A stretch of 64,000 bases of DNA from Halotia wernerae (GTDB lineage Bacteria > Cyanobacteriota > Cyanobacteriia > Cyanobacteriales > Nostocaceae), in NCBI GenBank assembly GCA_034931985.1, contig JAYGHB010000008.1, positions 1 to 64,000 of the forward strand, given 5' to 3'. A program made the position numbers and the translations under genes. Of this stretch, positions 9,396 through 18,527 are shown one piece after another; position 1 is the first letter of the stretch; each line of letters begins with the position of its first letter. The notes below the pieces were generated by a model. That model was not told the DNA's origin, made no database searches, and worked only from the letters and a program-made list of their open reading frames with translations.

Positions 9396-9448
9396 GTTTC
9401 GACTTCGCTCAACCAACTGATTGGTCGAGAGTTGAGCGAAGTCGAAAC
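9396..9448. repeat. 18-bp perfect inverted repeat
   Basis: GTTTCGACTTCGCTCAAC (9396-9413) is perfectly complementary to GTTGAGCGAAGTCGAAAC (9431-9448), with a 17-nt loop. A relative (GTTTCGACTACGC...GCGTAGTCGAAAC) lies at 55347-55381 before mtnA. It is a dispersed palindromic repeat and could end the Rrf2 transcript. Confidence 0.8.
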
Positions 9449-9486
9449 TCGTCAACATAGGTATTTTTTTCATCAGAAATCACCTA

Positions 9487-10458
9487 ATGACTAACAATAT
9501 CTATGTTTTGATCGTCGCTGCAATTTTAGATTATTTAATTGGTGATCCTTGGGGTTGGCCTCATCCAGTGCAAGTTATGGGATGGGTAATTTCTCACCTG
9601 ACAAAATTTTCTCTGCAATTGTGTCAAAATCACTTAACACAACGCCTGGCTGGAATTTTACTAAGTATGATTTTAATTATTGGTAGCAGCTGTGTAGGCT
9701 GGTTAATAATTAAAACTGCCAGATGGTTGCATCCGCTGTTGGGAATTGCTTTAGAAAGTATTCTCCTCGCTAGTTGTTTTGCTTTTAGAAGTTTGCGAAC
9801 AGCAGCAGCAGCTGTTTTACAACCTTTAACAACAGGAGATTTGCAAGAGAGCCGTAATATTTTAAGTAATTACGTAGGTCGAGATACCCAAAACCTCTCA
9901 GAACCAGAAATTTTGCGGGCTGTTTTAGAAACAGTCACAGAAAATGCTACCGATGGGGTCATGGCTCCACTTTTTTATGCAATTGTTGGTGCTTGTGTAC
10001 CAAGTGTAGGAGTTGCTCCTTTAGCTTTGGCATACAAAGCCAGTAGTACTCTTGATTCAATGGTGGGTTATCGAGAAGCACCCTACACTTATTTAGGATG
10101 GTTCAGCGCCAAGTTGGAAGATTGCTTGACTTGGCTACCTTGTCGCTTTACGGTCATCACTTTGGCACTTTTATCTGGTAGACCTTGGCATGTTTGGCGA
10201 ATTTGTAGACGGGATGCAGTCGCTGACCCTAGTCCCAACTCTGGCTGGAGTGAATGTGCTTATGCTGCTATTTTGGACGTGCAGATGGGGGGGACAAATT
10301 GGTATCGTGGTGTAGCTAAACAAAAACCACTCTTAGGAGATGCTATTTATCCCATCAAACCAACTCATATTCAAACTGCTTTGCAATTAACTCGATATTG
10401 CTTTTGGCTATGGTTGGGAATAGCGATCGCTATATTATTAATACTCTTAAACAGGTAA
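9487..10458 (+). CDS. cbiB: adenosylcobinamide-phosphate synthase CbiB
   Basis: A 323-residue integral membrane enzyme that attaches aminopropanol (phosphate) to adenosylcobyric acid in cobalamin (pseudocobalamin) synthesis. Diagnostic stretches are DYLIGDPWGWPHPVQVMGW at the N-terminus, the central VTENATDGVMAPLFYA and YKASSTLDSMVGY, and DP.PNSGW.E...A toward the C-terminus. Several hydrophobic helices are visible (about 50-70, 85-105, 155-175 and 300-320). No cobalamin riboswitch is recognisable upstream. pyrR follows 64 bp later, with no functional link known. Confidence 0.93.
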   Translation: MTNNIYVLIVAAILDYLIGDPWGWPHPVQVMGWVISHLTKFSLQLCQNHLTQRLAGILLSMILIIGSSCVGWLIIKTARWLHPLLGIALESILLASCFAFRSLRTAAAAVLQPLTTGDLQESRNILSNYVGRDTQNLSEPEILRAVLETVTENATDGVMAPLFYAIVGACVPSVGVAPLALAYKASSTLDSMVGYREAPYTYLGWFSAKLEDCLTWLPCRFTVITLALLSGRPWHVWRICRRDAVADPSPNSGWSECAYAAILDVQMGGTNWYRGVAKQKPLLGDAIYPIKPTHIQTALQLTRYCFWLWLGIAIAILLILLNR

Positions 10459-10522
10459 TGATAAATATAAAGTTAGAAGTTAAAACTCCTAACTCATCAC
10501 TCAGGGATATCTGTCTATAACT

Positions 10523-11059
10523 ATGTCTGCCAAAATAGTTGAAATTCTCTCATCAGAAGACCTCCGTCGCACTGTAACTCGCCTTGCTTCTCAGATTGTG
10601 GAAAGAACGCGTGATTTATCCCAACTAGTACTTCTCGGTATTTACACAAGGGGGGCGCTATTAGCCGAATTATTGTCCCGTCAGATAGAGGTACTCGAAG
10701 GTGTATCTGTAGCAGTAGGCGCATTAGATATTACATTTTATCGGGATGATCTCGATCAAATAGGGTTGCGGACTCCAGCAAAATCAGATATTCCTTTTGA
10801 CCTTACAGGCAAAACTGTTGTATTGGTAGATGATGTGATTTTCAAAGGCAGGACGATTCGCGCTGCTTTGAATGCCGTCACAGAGTATGGTAGACCAGAA
10901 GTGATTCGTTTAGCTGTGCTAGTTGATAGGGGTCATCGAGAGTTACCAATTCACCCAGATTTTATTGGCAAGCAGCTACCTACTGCTAAAGAAGAGGTTG
11001 TAAAAGTTTACTTACAAGATTGGGATGGACGAGATGCAGTAGAGTTGATTGGAGATTAA
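10523..11059 (+). CDS. pyrR: bifunctional pyr operon regulator/uracil phosphoribosyltransferase PyrR
   Basis: A 178-residue PRTase-fold protein. The PRPP-binding motif VVLVDDVIFKGRTIRAAL (about 97-114) and the PyrR-type flexible loop (LDITFYRDDL) are present, as is LAVLVDRGHRELPI. In Bacillus PyrR binds pyr mRNA and has weak uracil phosphoribosyltransferase activity. In cyanobacteria it lies away from pyr genes, as here, so the regulatory role is uncertain. Confidence 0.92.
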   Translation: MSAKIVEILSSEDLRRTVTRLASQIVERTRDLSQLVLLGIYTRGALLAELLSRQIEVLEGVSVAVGALDITFYRDDLDQIGLRTPAKSDIPFDLTGKTVVLVDDVIFKGRTIRAALNAVTEYGRPEVIRLAVLVDRGHRELPIHPDFIGKQLPTAKEEVVKVYLQDWDGRDAVELIGD

Positions 11060-11135
11060 CTCTACTGATAGATACCATTTCTGTATGAAGATGCGTCTAA
11101 CTAGCCTGGGTCGGCAGGCTTTGTTTGTATAGTCC

Positions 11136-11150
11136 CAGACTTCCAGTCTG
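11136..11150. terminator. small hairpin after pyrR
   Basis: CAGACT (11136-11141) pairs with AGTCTG (11145-11150), and flanking CCC/GGG could extend the stem across a bulge. Its place 77 bp past pyrR fits a transcript end, but no U-tract follows. Confidence 0.3.
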
Positions 11151-11207
11151 AGGGGGAATAAAGCTTTTGATTCTCATTTGACAGTCTAAATTCCAGTAAT
11201 AATTATC

Positions 11208-11235
11208 AGGAACAGAGAAAAAATTCCCTGTTCCT
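11208..11235 (-). terminator. hairpin terminator of the solute-binding protein gene
   Basis: AGGAACAG (11208-11215) pairs with CTGTTCCT (11228-11235), 12 bp past the stop codon of the minus-strand binding protein. The loop contains a run of Ts on the minus strand, but no long U-tract follows, so strength is uncertain. Confidence 0.5.
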
Positions 11236-11246
11236 TTGCATATTTG

Positions 11247-12548
11247 TTATGCGCGATTATTCCACTCTTGCGCCGCATCTTCTACGGCTTGATCTACAGT
11301 TTTTTCTCCTAGCATAGCTGCTTGCAAATTTTCATAAATTGCCTTTTGTAATTTATTGAAATCTTTTAAAGTTGGGGTTAGTATTTCTGCTTGTTGTAGT
11401 TGTTTGGCAGTAATAACTCGCGCTTTTTCCACTGTTGAAGCATCGGCTGGAACATCTTTAAAGTAGCTGTCAGACAGGGCTTTAACTGTAGATGGTAAGA
11501 CATTAGCAGCTTTCGCAAAAGCTAGCTGGTTTTCGTCATTAGTCACAAATAAAGCAAATTTCACAGCTGCATCTGGGTGTTTGGTTTCACGGGGAATAAC
11601 TATGTTCATAACAGCGACATTTTTCTTACCTGTGTCACCTGTAAGTTGAGGTGCGATCGCCGAAGTTTGAGCAATTTTTGGGGCATTATTGGCGATCGTT
11701 TTGAGAAACTCTGGCCCTGAAGCTAAAAATGCGGTCTCTCCAGCTTGGTATAAATCAATGGCGTGGCGATGTCCTTGCGTCAACACCTCTTTTGGTAGTA
11801 AGCCTTTTTTATACAAATCTACCCAGTACTGAAACGCTGCTTTCCCTTGGGGAGAATTAAAAGCTGCTTTCCCCCCAGTATCCACTAGAGTCACACCCAT
11901 TTGCACCAACGATTCCATCACCTCACCAGAATCTTGCGGTACAACAGTCACAAAAAATGCATATTTGCCAGTCTTATCTTTAATTTGTTGCGCTGCTTGT
12001 GCTAATTCTCCGTAGGTAGCAGGTACTTTTGTGATACCTGCCTGTTTTAATAAATCAGTGTTATAAATGGTTAGCCGTGTGGTCAGGTACCAGGGAATAC
12101 CAAAACTCTGGCCATTCAGCGTGCTTGCTTTCCAGATATTCGGTAGATAGGAGGAACGGACTTCATTTGGGACTTTGGTATCCAGATTCAACCAGGCATT
12201 TCGACCAGCAAGTTGGGAAGCAAAATCGGGATTGAGGTTAACAACATCAGGTGGCGTTTTTGCTGAGACAGCTGTTAAAATTTTGTTCTCCATAGCTGCC
12301 CAAGGTATATCGACCCAGTTAACCTTTATACCAGAATTGTGCGACTCAAAATTAGTAATCAGGCTTTGGAAGTAATCGGTAAATTGAGGTTGGAGTTGCA
12401 TAGTCCAGAACTCAATAGTTGCTGCTCCTGAAGCAGTTTGTTTTGTACCTGTGCCAACGTTTCCGGTGCTACAACTTACCATCCAACTGGTCAATAAGCC
12501 AATTAGTACCCAAGCAGCCAGTTGTTTAAATTTTCGCAATTGCATCAT
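11247..12548 (-). CDS. sugar ABC transporter substrate-binding lipoprotein
   Basis: A 433-residue family-1 extracellular solute-binding protein. A signal peptide (MMQLRKFKQLAAWVLIGLLTSW) ends in a lipobox-like MVSC, so it is likely a lipoprotein of the inner membrane. The mature domain has the family pattern (IEFWTMQLQPQF near the start, VNWVDIPW, FGIPWYLTTR). Family members bind oligosaccharides or glycerol-phosphate. No permease is adjacent. A MalK/UgpC-type ATPase of the kind such systems use is encoded alone at 57.4-58.5 kb, and scattered sugar transporter genes are usual in cyanobacteria, but a partnership is only inference. Confidence 0.85.
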   Translation of the reverse strand: MMQLRKFKQLAAWVLIGLLTSWMVSCSTGNVGTGTKQTASGAATIEFWTMQLQPQFTDYFQSLITNFESHNSGIKVNWVDIPWAAMENKILTAVSAKTPPDVVNLNPDFASQLAGRNAWLNLDTKVPNEVRSSYLPNIWKASTLNGQSFGIPWYLTTRLTIYNTDLLKQAGITKVPATYGELAQAAQQIKDKTGKYAFFVTVVPQDSGEVMESLVQMGVTLVDTGGKAAFNSPQGKAAFQYWVDLYKKGLLPKEVLTQGHRHAIDLYQAGETAFLASGPEFLKTIANNAPKIAQTSAIAPQLTGDTGKKNVAVMNIVIPRETKHPDAAVKFALFVTNDENQLAFAKAANVLPSTVKALSDSYFKDVPADASTVEKARVITAKQLQQAEILTPTLKDFNKLQKAIYENLQAAMLGEKTVDQAVEDAAQEWNNRA

Positions 12549-12677
12549 CTTCCCAGTATTTTTACGCTTGATGAAAGTAAAAAGCTTATGCAGAATTGTC
12601 GAGATTATAGGCTAAATAAATTACCTAGTACCAAGACCATTCTTTAGTGTCGTTTAGATTTTCAATTTAGCAGTCCA

Positions 12678-13799
12678 GTGGGTACAACTGTGGTGAAAAG
12701 CTTCAATAGTCTATTTGGTAAATCTAATAAAGGGGTGGGTATTGAACTTGCACCAGAACGGGTGAATATAGTTCAGCTACGCAAGCAGCGCCAAAGCTTG
12801 AAACTAGAATCCTTGACATCGGTAGCAGTTCCAGAAGGCGTTGTGACTGATGGTCAAATTACCGACCCCCCAGCAATGGCGCAATTAATCCAGCAAGGTC
12901 TGGCTGAGAGTAAAATCAAGGTCTCTAGTGTGGCGACTGGTGTACCAGGACGAGATGCGATTGTGCGTCTCATACCTGTACCAGCCGAGTTAGATGATAA
13001 AGAACTGCGAGAGATGGTGTTAAACCATGAAGCAGGTTTGTATTTACCTTATCCTCGTGAAGAAGCTGATGTAGATTATCAAAAACTTAACTATTTTATA
13101 GATGAAGATGGCATCGAAAAAGTACAGGTACTATTAGTTGCCACCCGTAAAGAGGTGACAGATACATATATTAGTACGTTTGAGCAGGCAGGATTGCAAA
13201 TCGATGTTTTAGAGATTAGCAGTTTTGCGCTGATTCGGACAATTCGCGATCGCCATTTGCGCGAATTGGGGCCAAAAGAAGCAGCAGTGTTAGTTGACAT
13301 CGAGTTTGACAGCACAGAAATAGCCATCATTGTCAACGGAGTACCGCAATTTTCCCGGACTGTACCTATTGGTACATATCAAATGCAAACAGCCCTGGCT
13401 CGAGCTATGAGCTTACCCACATCGAGGGATATGGAACTGTTGCAGGGAATGACGATTCCCTCAACTCCTATAGATAGTGGCAAAACTGGGGTTACTGAAA
13501 TTAATCCTGGTATGGCAGCTGTGTTGAGAGTGTTAGGAGAACTCACAGATGAACTGCGCCGTTCTATCGATTTTTACTTGAATCAAAGTGAAAACTTGGA
13601 AGTAGCACAGATATTATTAGCTGGGCCAGGAGGTGGGCTACAACAACTAGATGAGTTTTTTACTCAACGATTAAGCTTGCCAACTACCCAAATAGATCCA
13701 ATTGGGTCTTTGTCGTTGGAAGTAGATCAAGAAAAGTACCCCATGTTAGGACGCTCTGGCTTAGCGATCGTACTTGGTCTAGGCATGAGGGAGGTTTAA
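12678..13799 (+). CDS. pilM: type IV pilus assembly protein PilM
   Basis: A 373-residue actin-like ATPase of the inner-membrane pilus alignment complex. It shows the FtsA/PilM fold features GVGIELAPERVNIVQL (phosphate 1 region), VLVDIEFDSTEIAII (phosphate 2) and ILLAGPGGGLQQLDEFF. It binds the short cytoplasmic tail of PilN. GTG at 12678 is the first start; GTG codons at 12690 and 12693 (MVKSFNSLFGK) are equally likely. It is first of a tight pilM-N-O set: pilN begins four bases after its stop. Confidence 0.93.
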   Translation: MGTTVVKSFNSLFGKSNKGVGIELAPERVNIVQLRKQRQSLKLESLTSVAVPEGVVTDGQITDPPAMAQLIQQGLAESKIKVSSVATGVPGRDAIVRLIPVPAELDDKELREMVLNHEAGLYLPYPREEADVDYQKLNYFIDEDGIEKVQVLLVATRKEVTDTYISTFEQAGLQIDVLEISSFALIRTIRDRHLRELGPKEAAVLVDIEFDSTEIAIIVNGVPQFSRTVPIGTYQMQTALARAMSLPTSRDMELLQGMTIPSTPIDSGKTGVTEINPGMAAVLRVLGELTDELRRSIDFYLNQSENLEVAQILLAGPGGGLQQLDEFFTQRLSLPTTQIDPIGSLSLEVDQEKYPMLGRSGLAIVLGLGMREV

Positions 13800-13803
13800 C
13801 AGC

Positions 13804-14574
13804 ATGTACAGTCTAGATATTAACTTTCTTAAAGACCGTCCCATTTACCAGAATAATCCTCAAAAACGGGAAGGGATCAAACTTCCAGTTGGGGATTTAA
13901 CACCAATTTATGTGGGAGCTACTTTAGGTGTGTGTCTACCACTTTTTATGGTAACTGGTTGGTGGTTTTTACAATCGAAAAATGGCGAATTAGAACAGAC
14001 AATAGCACAACTAGATCAGCAAAACAAGCAGTTAGACACAGAAATAGGAAATATTAACAAAATCCGGGAAGAGACGAATCAAGTTAAAGCAACAACCCAA
14101 AGTTTAGTTACCGTATTTGATCAGATTCGTCCTTGGTCAGCCATGTTACAAGACTTGCGCGATCGCATCCCAGCGACAGTGCAAATTGATAACATCAGGC
14201 AAATTCCACCTGCTGCCCCAGCGGAAGGTAAACCATCACCCAATCCCGCTGGGGGATTAGAAATTAACGGCTTAGCTCGTTCTTACAATGATGTCAACGA
14301 TTTCTTGTTGATTCTGCAACAGTCTCAGTTCTTGAAGTCTTCAGAAAGCAAAATTATCTCAGCAAACTTAGTAGATGCACCATTACCACCAAACACCGCC
14401 AGAGCTACTAATGCTGTAGCGATCAAACCACCCCAAATAGTTAAATATACTATTCAATCTAGTCTAAGTGATGTTCCAGCTTCTGAACTCATGCGGGAGT
14501 TAGAAAAAAAAGGCACAGTGGGTCTAGTGACTCGTATTCGCAGTATGCAACAAATAGGAGTCATTCCAAAATGA
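13804..14574 (+). CDS. pilN: type IV pilus assembly protein PilN
   Basis: A 256-residue bitopic inner-membrane protein. The short N-terminal tail MYSLDINFLKDRP carries the PilM-binding INFL motif. One membrane helix lies at about 40-57, followed by a coiled coil (about 58-100) and a periplasmic ferredoxin-like domain. It pairs with PilO to link the motor to the secretin. Its stop overlaps the pilO start (ATGA at 14571-14574), showing translational coupling. Confidence 0.92.
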   Translation: MYSLDINFLKDRPIYQNNPQKREGIKLPVGDLTPIYVGATLGVCLPLFMVTGWWFLQSKNGELEQTIAQLDQQNKQLDTEIGNINKIREETNQVKATTQSLVTVFDQIRPWSAMLQDLRDRIPATVQIDNIRQIPPAAPAEGKPSPNPAGGLEINGLARSYNDVNDFLLILQQSQFLKSSESKIISANLVDAPLPPNTARATNAVAIKPPQIVKYTIQSSLSDVPASELMRELEKKGTVGLVTRIRSMQQIGVIPK

Positions 14575-15332
14575 CACTGAGTGATGATTTAAATTTTGCC
14601 GAACAAGCCGGGGATTTCGATTCAGGTACATCAGGCTACCCTGTTCTCTTTGGTCTGACCTTCACACCCAAAATTATTGGAATTTTGGTAGGAGTTGTAG
14701 GAATTGCTGGGGCATTTTACATACTTCTAAATATGGTAATGCCAGCTTGGGAAAACTATCAACAACAGCAAGCAAAAAGCAGCGAACTGCAAGGGCAACT
14801 TGAGCAAAAGAAAAACACTATCAAACAAGCAGCCAAGGTCAAAGAAGACTTAGACCAAGCAAAGCAACAAAAAATCCAGGTTTTAGGTTTATTTGCTAAT
14901 GAGAAAACTTTAGATACTTTGCTGCTAGATTTGAATCGTTTAGTCGAATCTGGCAATATTCAAGTTCCTGGTAATGCAGTCACAGCTAAACTGCAAAAGT
15001 TTGTGCCAGCTTCACAGCAAGCAGAAATAATTACTGATGGTTCTCTTGGCCCATTGGTCAACGGTCAACTCAAACGCACCAGCGTTAATCTTGAAATTGT
15101 CGGAACTTATGAACAAACACAATCAATTATTCGTAATATAGAGCGTTTACAGCCTTTGTTAATCATTAAAGACTATCAATCGACATTGGCTCCAGCAGCG
15201 GCTACTAATCAATTAGGCAAAGTGGTACGTAGAATAGGCCCTGCACCGATTACTACCGCCTTTCAAATACAGGCATTGATGCCACTTAATCCAGAAGAAA
15301 TTGCTGCTGCGAAAGCAGCACCTAAAAAGTAA
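14571..15332 (+). CDS. pilO: type IV pilus assembly protein PilO
   Basis: A 253-residue partner of PilN with the same plan: cytoplasmic tail, one helix at about 33-55, a coiled coil rich in K/Q (about 60-100) and a periplasmic domain. The N-terminal tail of about 30 residues is longer than in proteobacteria. It ends in a KAAPKK tail. pilQ follows after 182 bp that contain a small palindromic repeat, so it may be less tightly coupled. Confidence 0.9.
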   Translation: MTLSDDLNFAEQAGDFDSGTSGYPVLFGLTFTPKIIGILVGVVGIAGAFYILLNMVMPAWENYQQQQAKSSELQGQLEQKKNTIKQAAKVKEDLDQAKQQKIQVLGLFANEKTLDTLLLDLNRLVESGNIQVPGNAVTAKLQKFVPASQQAEIITDGSLGPLVNGQLKRTSVNLEIVGTYEQTQSIIRNIERLQPLLIIKDYQSTLAPAAATNQLGKVVRRIGPAPITTAFQIQALMPLNPEEIAAAKAAPKK

Positions 15333-15396
15333 AAGTATTTTTTCCTATTTGCTTTTCAATCTACTTGAGTAGTGGTTTGTCAAGTTTAAATTGATG

Positions 15397-15470
15397 AATG
15401 AGCAAGTTCGTAGTAAGGACTTAAGTCCTTCTTTTCTAATTTTTCTAAGCACTGAAGTGCCTACTACAAA
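15397..15470. repeat. GTAGTAAGGACTT-type dispersed hairpin repeat
   Basis: AAGGACTT-AAGTCCTT at 15414-15431 is a perfect small hairpin preceded by GTAGT, and GCACTGAAGTGC follows at 15449-15460. Related hairpins (GAGGACTAAAGTCCTC, CTTACTACG) lie at 42866-42972. This is a recurring cyanobacterial palindrome between pilO and pilQ. Confidence 0.6.
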
Positions 15471-15514
15471 CTCTAAAAAATTGTTGGTTAGTTTTATAAG
15501 GTGAGGAATGAACT

Positions 15515-17974
15515 GTGAAACAGCTTCACGGTAATAGTTTAATATTGGGTACTGCCGCTTTTGTCTATTTGGCAGCTCAACCAGTGTCGGCACAGATAAC
15601 TCAAATTAATGATGTACAGCTAAGTCCAGTTGATGGTGGAATTAGCGTTATTTTGAAAACTTCTACAGGGTCGCGCCCCCAAGTTTTCACGACAAAAAGA
15701 GGCAACACCTTAGTTACAGATATTATTAATACTCAACTGCGTTTACCAAAAGGTAATAATTTCCGCAAAGACAATCCATCTCCCGGAATTGCCTCAGTTG
15801 AAGTTGGTCAGCTTGATGCTAATAGCATTCGGGTAACGGTGACTGGTAGCAAAAATGCACCCAGCGCTCAACCTGTAGTGCGAAAACAAAATGGTCTTAC
15901 CCTCAGCTTTACCTCATCCACAAGTACTACAGCATCAGTACCAACACCCCCAGCGCCAACTCCTTCAACATCGACAAAGCCACCTGCTTCTATCCCAGCT
16001 CTACCGGGTCAAAAGCCAGATGTTCTAGTTCCTAACCCACAAGTCACAATTGACGGCAGACCTGCCCAGCCAGCTGGCCCAGGTCAACCTATAAGTCAGG
16101 CTCCACCATTCTTGCCTAGAGCCGTCGCCCCACCAGTGGGAGATATTGCCATCTCTACTACCGATGCATCTCCTAGCACAATTGATTTGGGAACTCAAGA
16201 ACGCGTTCCTCGCTTAGTCTTGCGAGATGCACCAGTGCGCGAGGTTTTGTCATTGCTGGCACGGGCTGCTGGTATGAACTTGGCTTATGCAGGAGGAGGA
16301 GAAGACGGCAAGCAAACTTCTGGCTCTCAAATTAATACTGGTGCTACCGAAAGACTAATATATCAAACAATATCTCTAGATATAGAAAACGAGCCAGTGC
16401 AAGATGTGTTTAACTACGTTTTGCGCCTGAGTGGTTTAGAAGCTAACCGTAGTGGTCGCACGGTTTTTGTTGGGCCTAGACTGCCTAATTCTACTCGTGA
16501 TGTAGTAGTACGTAACTTGAGACTTAACCAAGCAACAGTACAAGAAATTTTGAGGGTTTTGGTTAACTTAGGAGCAGAAAGTGCCGTCAACGCTGAACCC
16601 AAAACAACTAGGGTCACTACAGATGTAATAGGTACAGAAGAAGGATCGAAAAGAAATGTAGCTGAAGATAGTAATCTGGCGGCTCAACGAATTACTTTTA
16701 CTGACTCAACTCCCATACTTCGAGGCTTACAAGTATCAGGAGATGTGAGAACCAGTACTCTTACCTTGATTGGCCCACCGAGGTTAGTTGATATAGCAAT
16801 TGCTCAAATTGTTCCGCTTGATCTGCGTCGTCGTCAAGTAGTAGTCAACGTTAAGATTATTGATGTTAATTTATTGAACACCAAGGATCAAAACACCAGC
16901 TTTTCCTTTGGAGTTGGTAACAATTTCTTTACTAATGACGGCGGTGCAGCATCTTTTAATTTTGGTGGTTCCAGACCTGCGACTAGTGCTGAAGCCGCAA
17001 ATAGCGTGACTAGTACACCAATCGTCAGGAATCCTGTTACAGGAGCGCCTTTCTTTGACCCCAATGGTTCCGTATCTATCCCAGGAACCACCCCAGGTAC
17101 AGTAGTAATAGACCAAAATGGTAACGCTGTTAGAGTCGCAAACCCAGGAAGTGGCTCTTTTTATCAACCTATTGCGCCTACTGGTAACGGAAACCCCCTA
17201 CAACCTGGTTTCACCGATATTACTCCAGCAACCGATAATATTATTACTAGGAACGCTGATGGTACATCTACCATCACGCAAGGCACTCTCGGTACAGCTA
17301 CCGCATCTTTACCAACTTTATTCCAATTCCCTAAACGTTTTCTAGCTAGTTTGCAAGCTCAAGTGACAAATGGCAATGCCAAGATTTTGACTGACCCGAC
17401 TTTAATTGTCCAAGAAGGTCAGACAGCTGATGTTAAACTGACCCAAGAAGTAGTAGGCAACATTAAGAGGGAAATCACTCGTGGTGATGGCACATCCTCA
17501 GAAACAGTTACAGCTGATAAAGAAACTGTGGGTTTAACTCTAGCTGTAAAAGTTGAACGAATTGATGACAATGGTTTTGTCTCTCTCTCTGTAGCCCCAA
17601 CTGTTTCATCTCCTCAAGCTCCAGCAGACATTAATTTGGGTGGTAATAGCCAACGAATATTTTTGGTTTCTACACGCTCCCTTACTTCTGGCTTGATTCG
17701 CCTACGAGATGGTCAGACGCTAATTCTCTCAGGTATCATTCAAGACTCAGATCGGACAAGTGTATCTAAGATTCCCATCTTGGGTGATTTGCCACTAATT
17801 GGTTCACTGTTTAGAAGGACAAACAAATCCAATCAGCGTAATGAGGTAATTGTGTTGCTGACACCTCAGATTATGGATGACTCTGAAAATTCCGCTTATG
17901 GTTATAACTACACCCCCAGCCCAGAGGTGCGGCAAATCCTTGAGCGTCGCGGGTTAAACACACCTAAGCGATAA
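15515..17974 (+). CDS. pilQ: type IV pilus secretin PilQ
   Basis: An 819-residue outer-membrane secretin. A signal peptide ends at VSAQ. An AMIN domain (about 30-125, peptidoglycan binding) is followed by a Pro/Ser/Thr-rich linker (about 130-215), an STN-like domain, N1-type domains (about 320-440) and the secretin core (about 590-800), closing with LSGIIQDSDRTSVSKIPILGDLPLIGSLF and VIVLLTPQIM. The N domains are interrupted by a Gly/Asn/Thr-rich insertion at about 460-600. GTG at 15515 is supported by AAGGTGAGG eight bases upstream. It forms the pilus pore used for twitching motility and DNA uptake. Confidence 0.93.
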   Translation: MKQLHGNSLILGTAAFVYLAAQPVSAQITQINDVQLSPVDGGISVILKTSTGSRPQVFTTKRGNTLVTDIINTQLRLPKGNNFRKDNPSPGIASVEVGQLDANSIRVTVTGSKNAPSAQPVVRKQNGLTLSFTSSTSTTASVPTPPAPTPSTSTKPPASIPALPGQKPDVLVPNPQVTIDGRPAQPAGPGQPISQAPPFLPRAVAPPVGDIAISTTDASPSTIDLGTQERVPRLVLRDAPVREVLSLLARAAGMNLAYAGGGEDGKQTSGSQINTGATERLIYQTISLDIENEPVQDVFNYVLRLSGLEANRSGRTVFVGPRLPNSTRDVVVRNLRLNQATVQEILRVLVNLGAESAVNAEPKTTRVTTDVIGTEEGSKRNVAEDSNLAAQRITFTDSTPILRGLQVSGDVRTSTLTLIGPPRLVDIAIAQIVPLDLRRRQVVVNVKIIDVNLLNTKDQNTSFSFGVGNNFFTNDGGAASFNFGGSRPATSAEAANSVTSTPIVRNPVTGAPFFDPNGSVSIPGTTPGTVVIDQNGNAVRVANPGSGSFYQPIAPTGNGNPLQPGFTDITPATDNIITRNADGTSTITQGTLGTATASLPTLFQFPKRFLASLQAQVTNGNAKILTDPTLIVQEGQTADVKLTQEVVGNIKREITRGDGTSSETVTADKETVGLTLAVKVERIDDNGFVSLSVAPTVSSPQAPADINLGGNSQRIFLVSTRSLTSGLIRLRDGQTLILSGIIQDSDRTSVSKIPILGDLPLIGSLFRRTNKSNQRNEVIVLLTPQIMDDSENSAYGYNYTPSPEVRQILERRGLNTPKR

Positions 17975-18044
17975 ACAGTAGCCTTTTCAAGGTGGGTAAA
18001 AATATTGGCAAGAAAACTCCTTTTTAACTTCTTACCTCTGTTAC

Positions 18045-18096
18045 CTCAGCGTCTCTGTGGTTAGATAAATTACTTTTAAACCACAGAGACGCTGAG
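18045..18096. repeat. 18-bp perfect inverted repeat after pilQ
   Basis: CTCAGCGTCTCTGTGGTT (18045-18062) pairs perfectly with AACCACAGAGACGCTGAG (18079-18096) across a 16-nt loop. A degenerate relative (CTTCTGTGGTTGAATAAAAG then GAACCGCACAGACGCAG) lies at 33190-33236. It is a dispersed palindrome and may end the pilQ transcript. Confidence 0.8.
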
Positions 18097-18179
18097 AGCG
18101 CAGAGAGGAAAGCAAAGATTTTTCGAGTCACCTTGAAAGGGAGCATCCCTATTTGGCAAGAAGACGAAAGGGGGAAATA

Positions 18180-18200
18180 TTCGCGATGATAGCTCGCGAA
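18180..18200. repeat. subterminal hairpin, left end of IS
   Basis: TTCGCGA...TCGCGAA with a 7-nt loop, starting 41 nt from the left terminus, mirroring the right-end hairpin. It is probably a transposase-binding or structural end element. Confidence 0.7.
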
Positions 18201-18258
18201 TTAGATGGGACTATACGAATGCTGTCCATAACTGAGAAAATTATGGTAGTCAGAGAGT

Positions 18259-18480
18259 ATGGTTAAAACAATGACACCAGAAGATAAAAAACTTTTAGAA
18301 GCCCATATTAAAGAGATAGCCTCCATCCTTTATAAAAACACTCCCCCTGAAAAAATCGAGACATTCGAGGGCATTGAAATATCTGTACGCGACCAGGTTT
18401 TGGAACATATCAGCCCTAAAATAGCTTTTTTTTTGTCGGAGAAAAAACAGGAACAACAAAAGGGAAAACACGGACAATAA
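18259..18480 (+). CDS. ISKra4-type transposase, N-terminal frame (orfA)
   Basis: A 73-residue frame ending at TAA 18478-18480. It is followed by the main transposase frame in the -1 register, which is open back to at least 18423 and reads SFFFVGEKTGTTKGKTRTI across the end of orfA. The overlap contains nine Ts (18426-18434) in the register T-TTT-TTT, a classic slippery site for -1 ribosomal frameshifting or transcriptional slippage. The pair therefore encodes one fused transposase. The N-terminal frame is acidic and lysine-rich with no known motif. Confidence 0.75.
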   Translation: MVKTMTPEDKKLLEAHIKEIASILYKNTPPEKIETFEGIEISVRDQVLEHISPKIAFFLSEKKQEQQKGKHGQ

Positions 18481-18527
18481 GGAGTTGTGTTGGTAAGATT
18501 AAACTCACTAATAAACAAGTATCTCGG

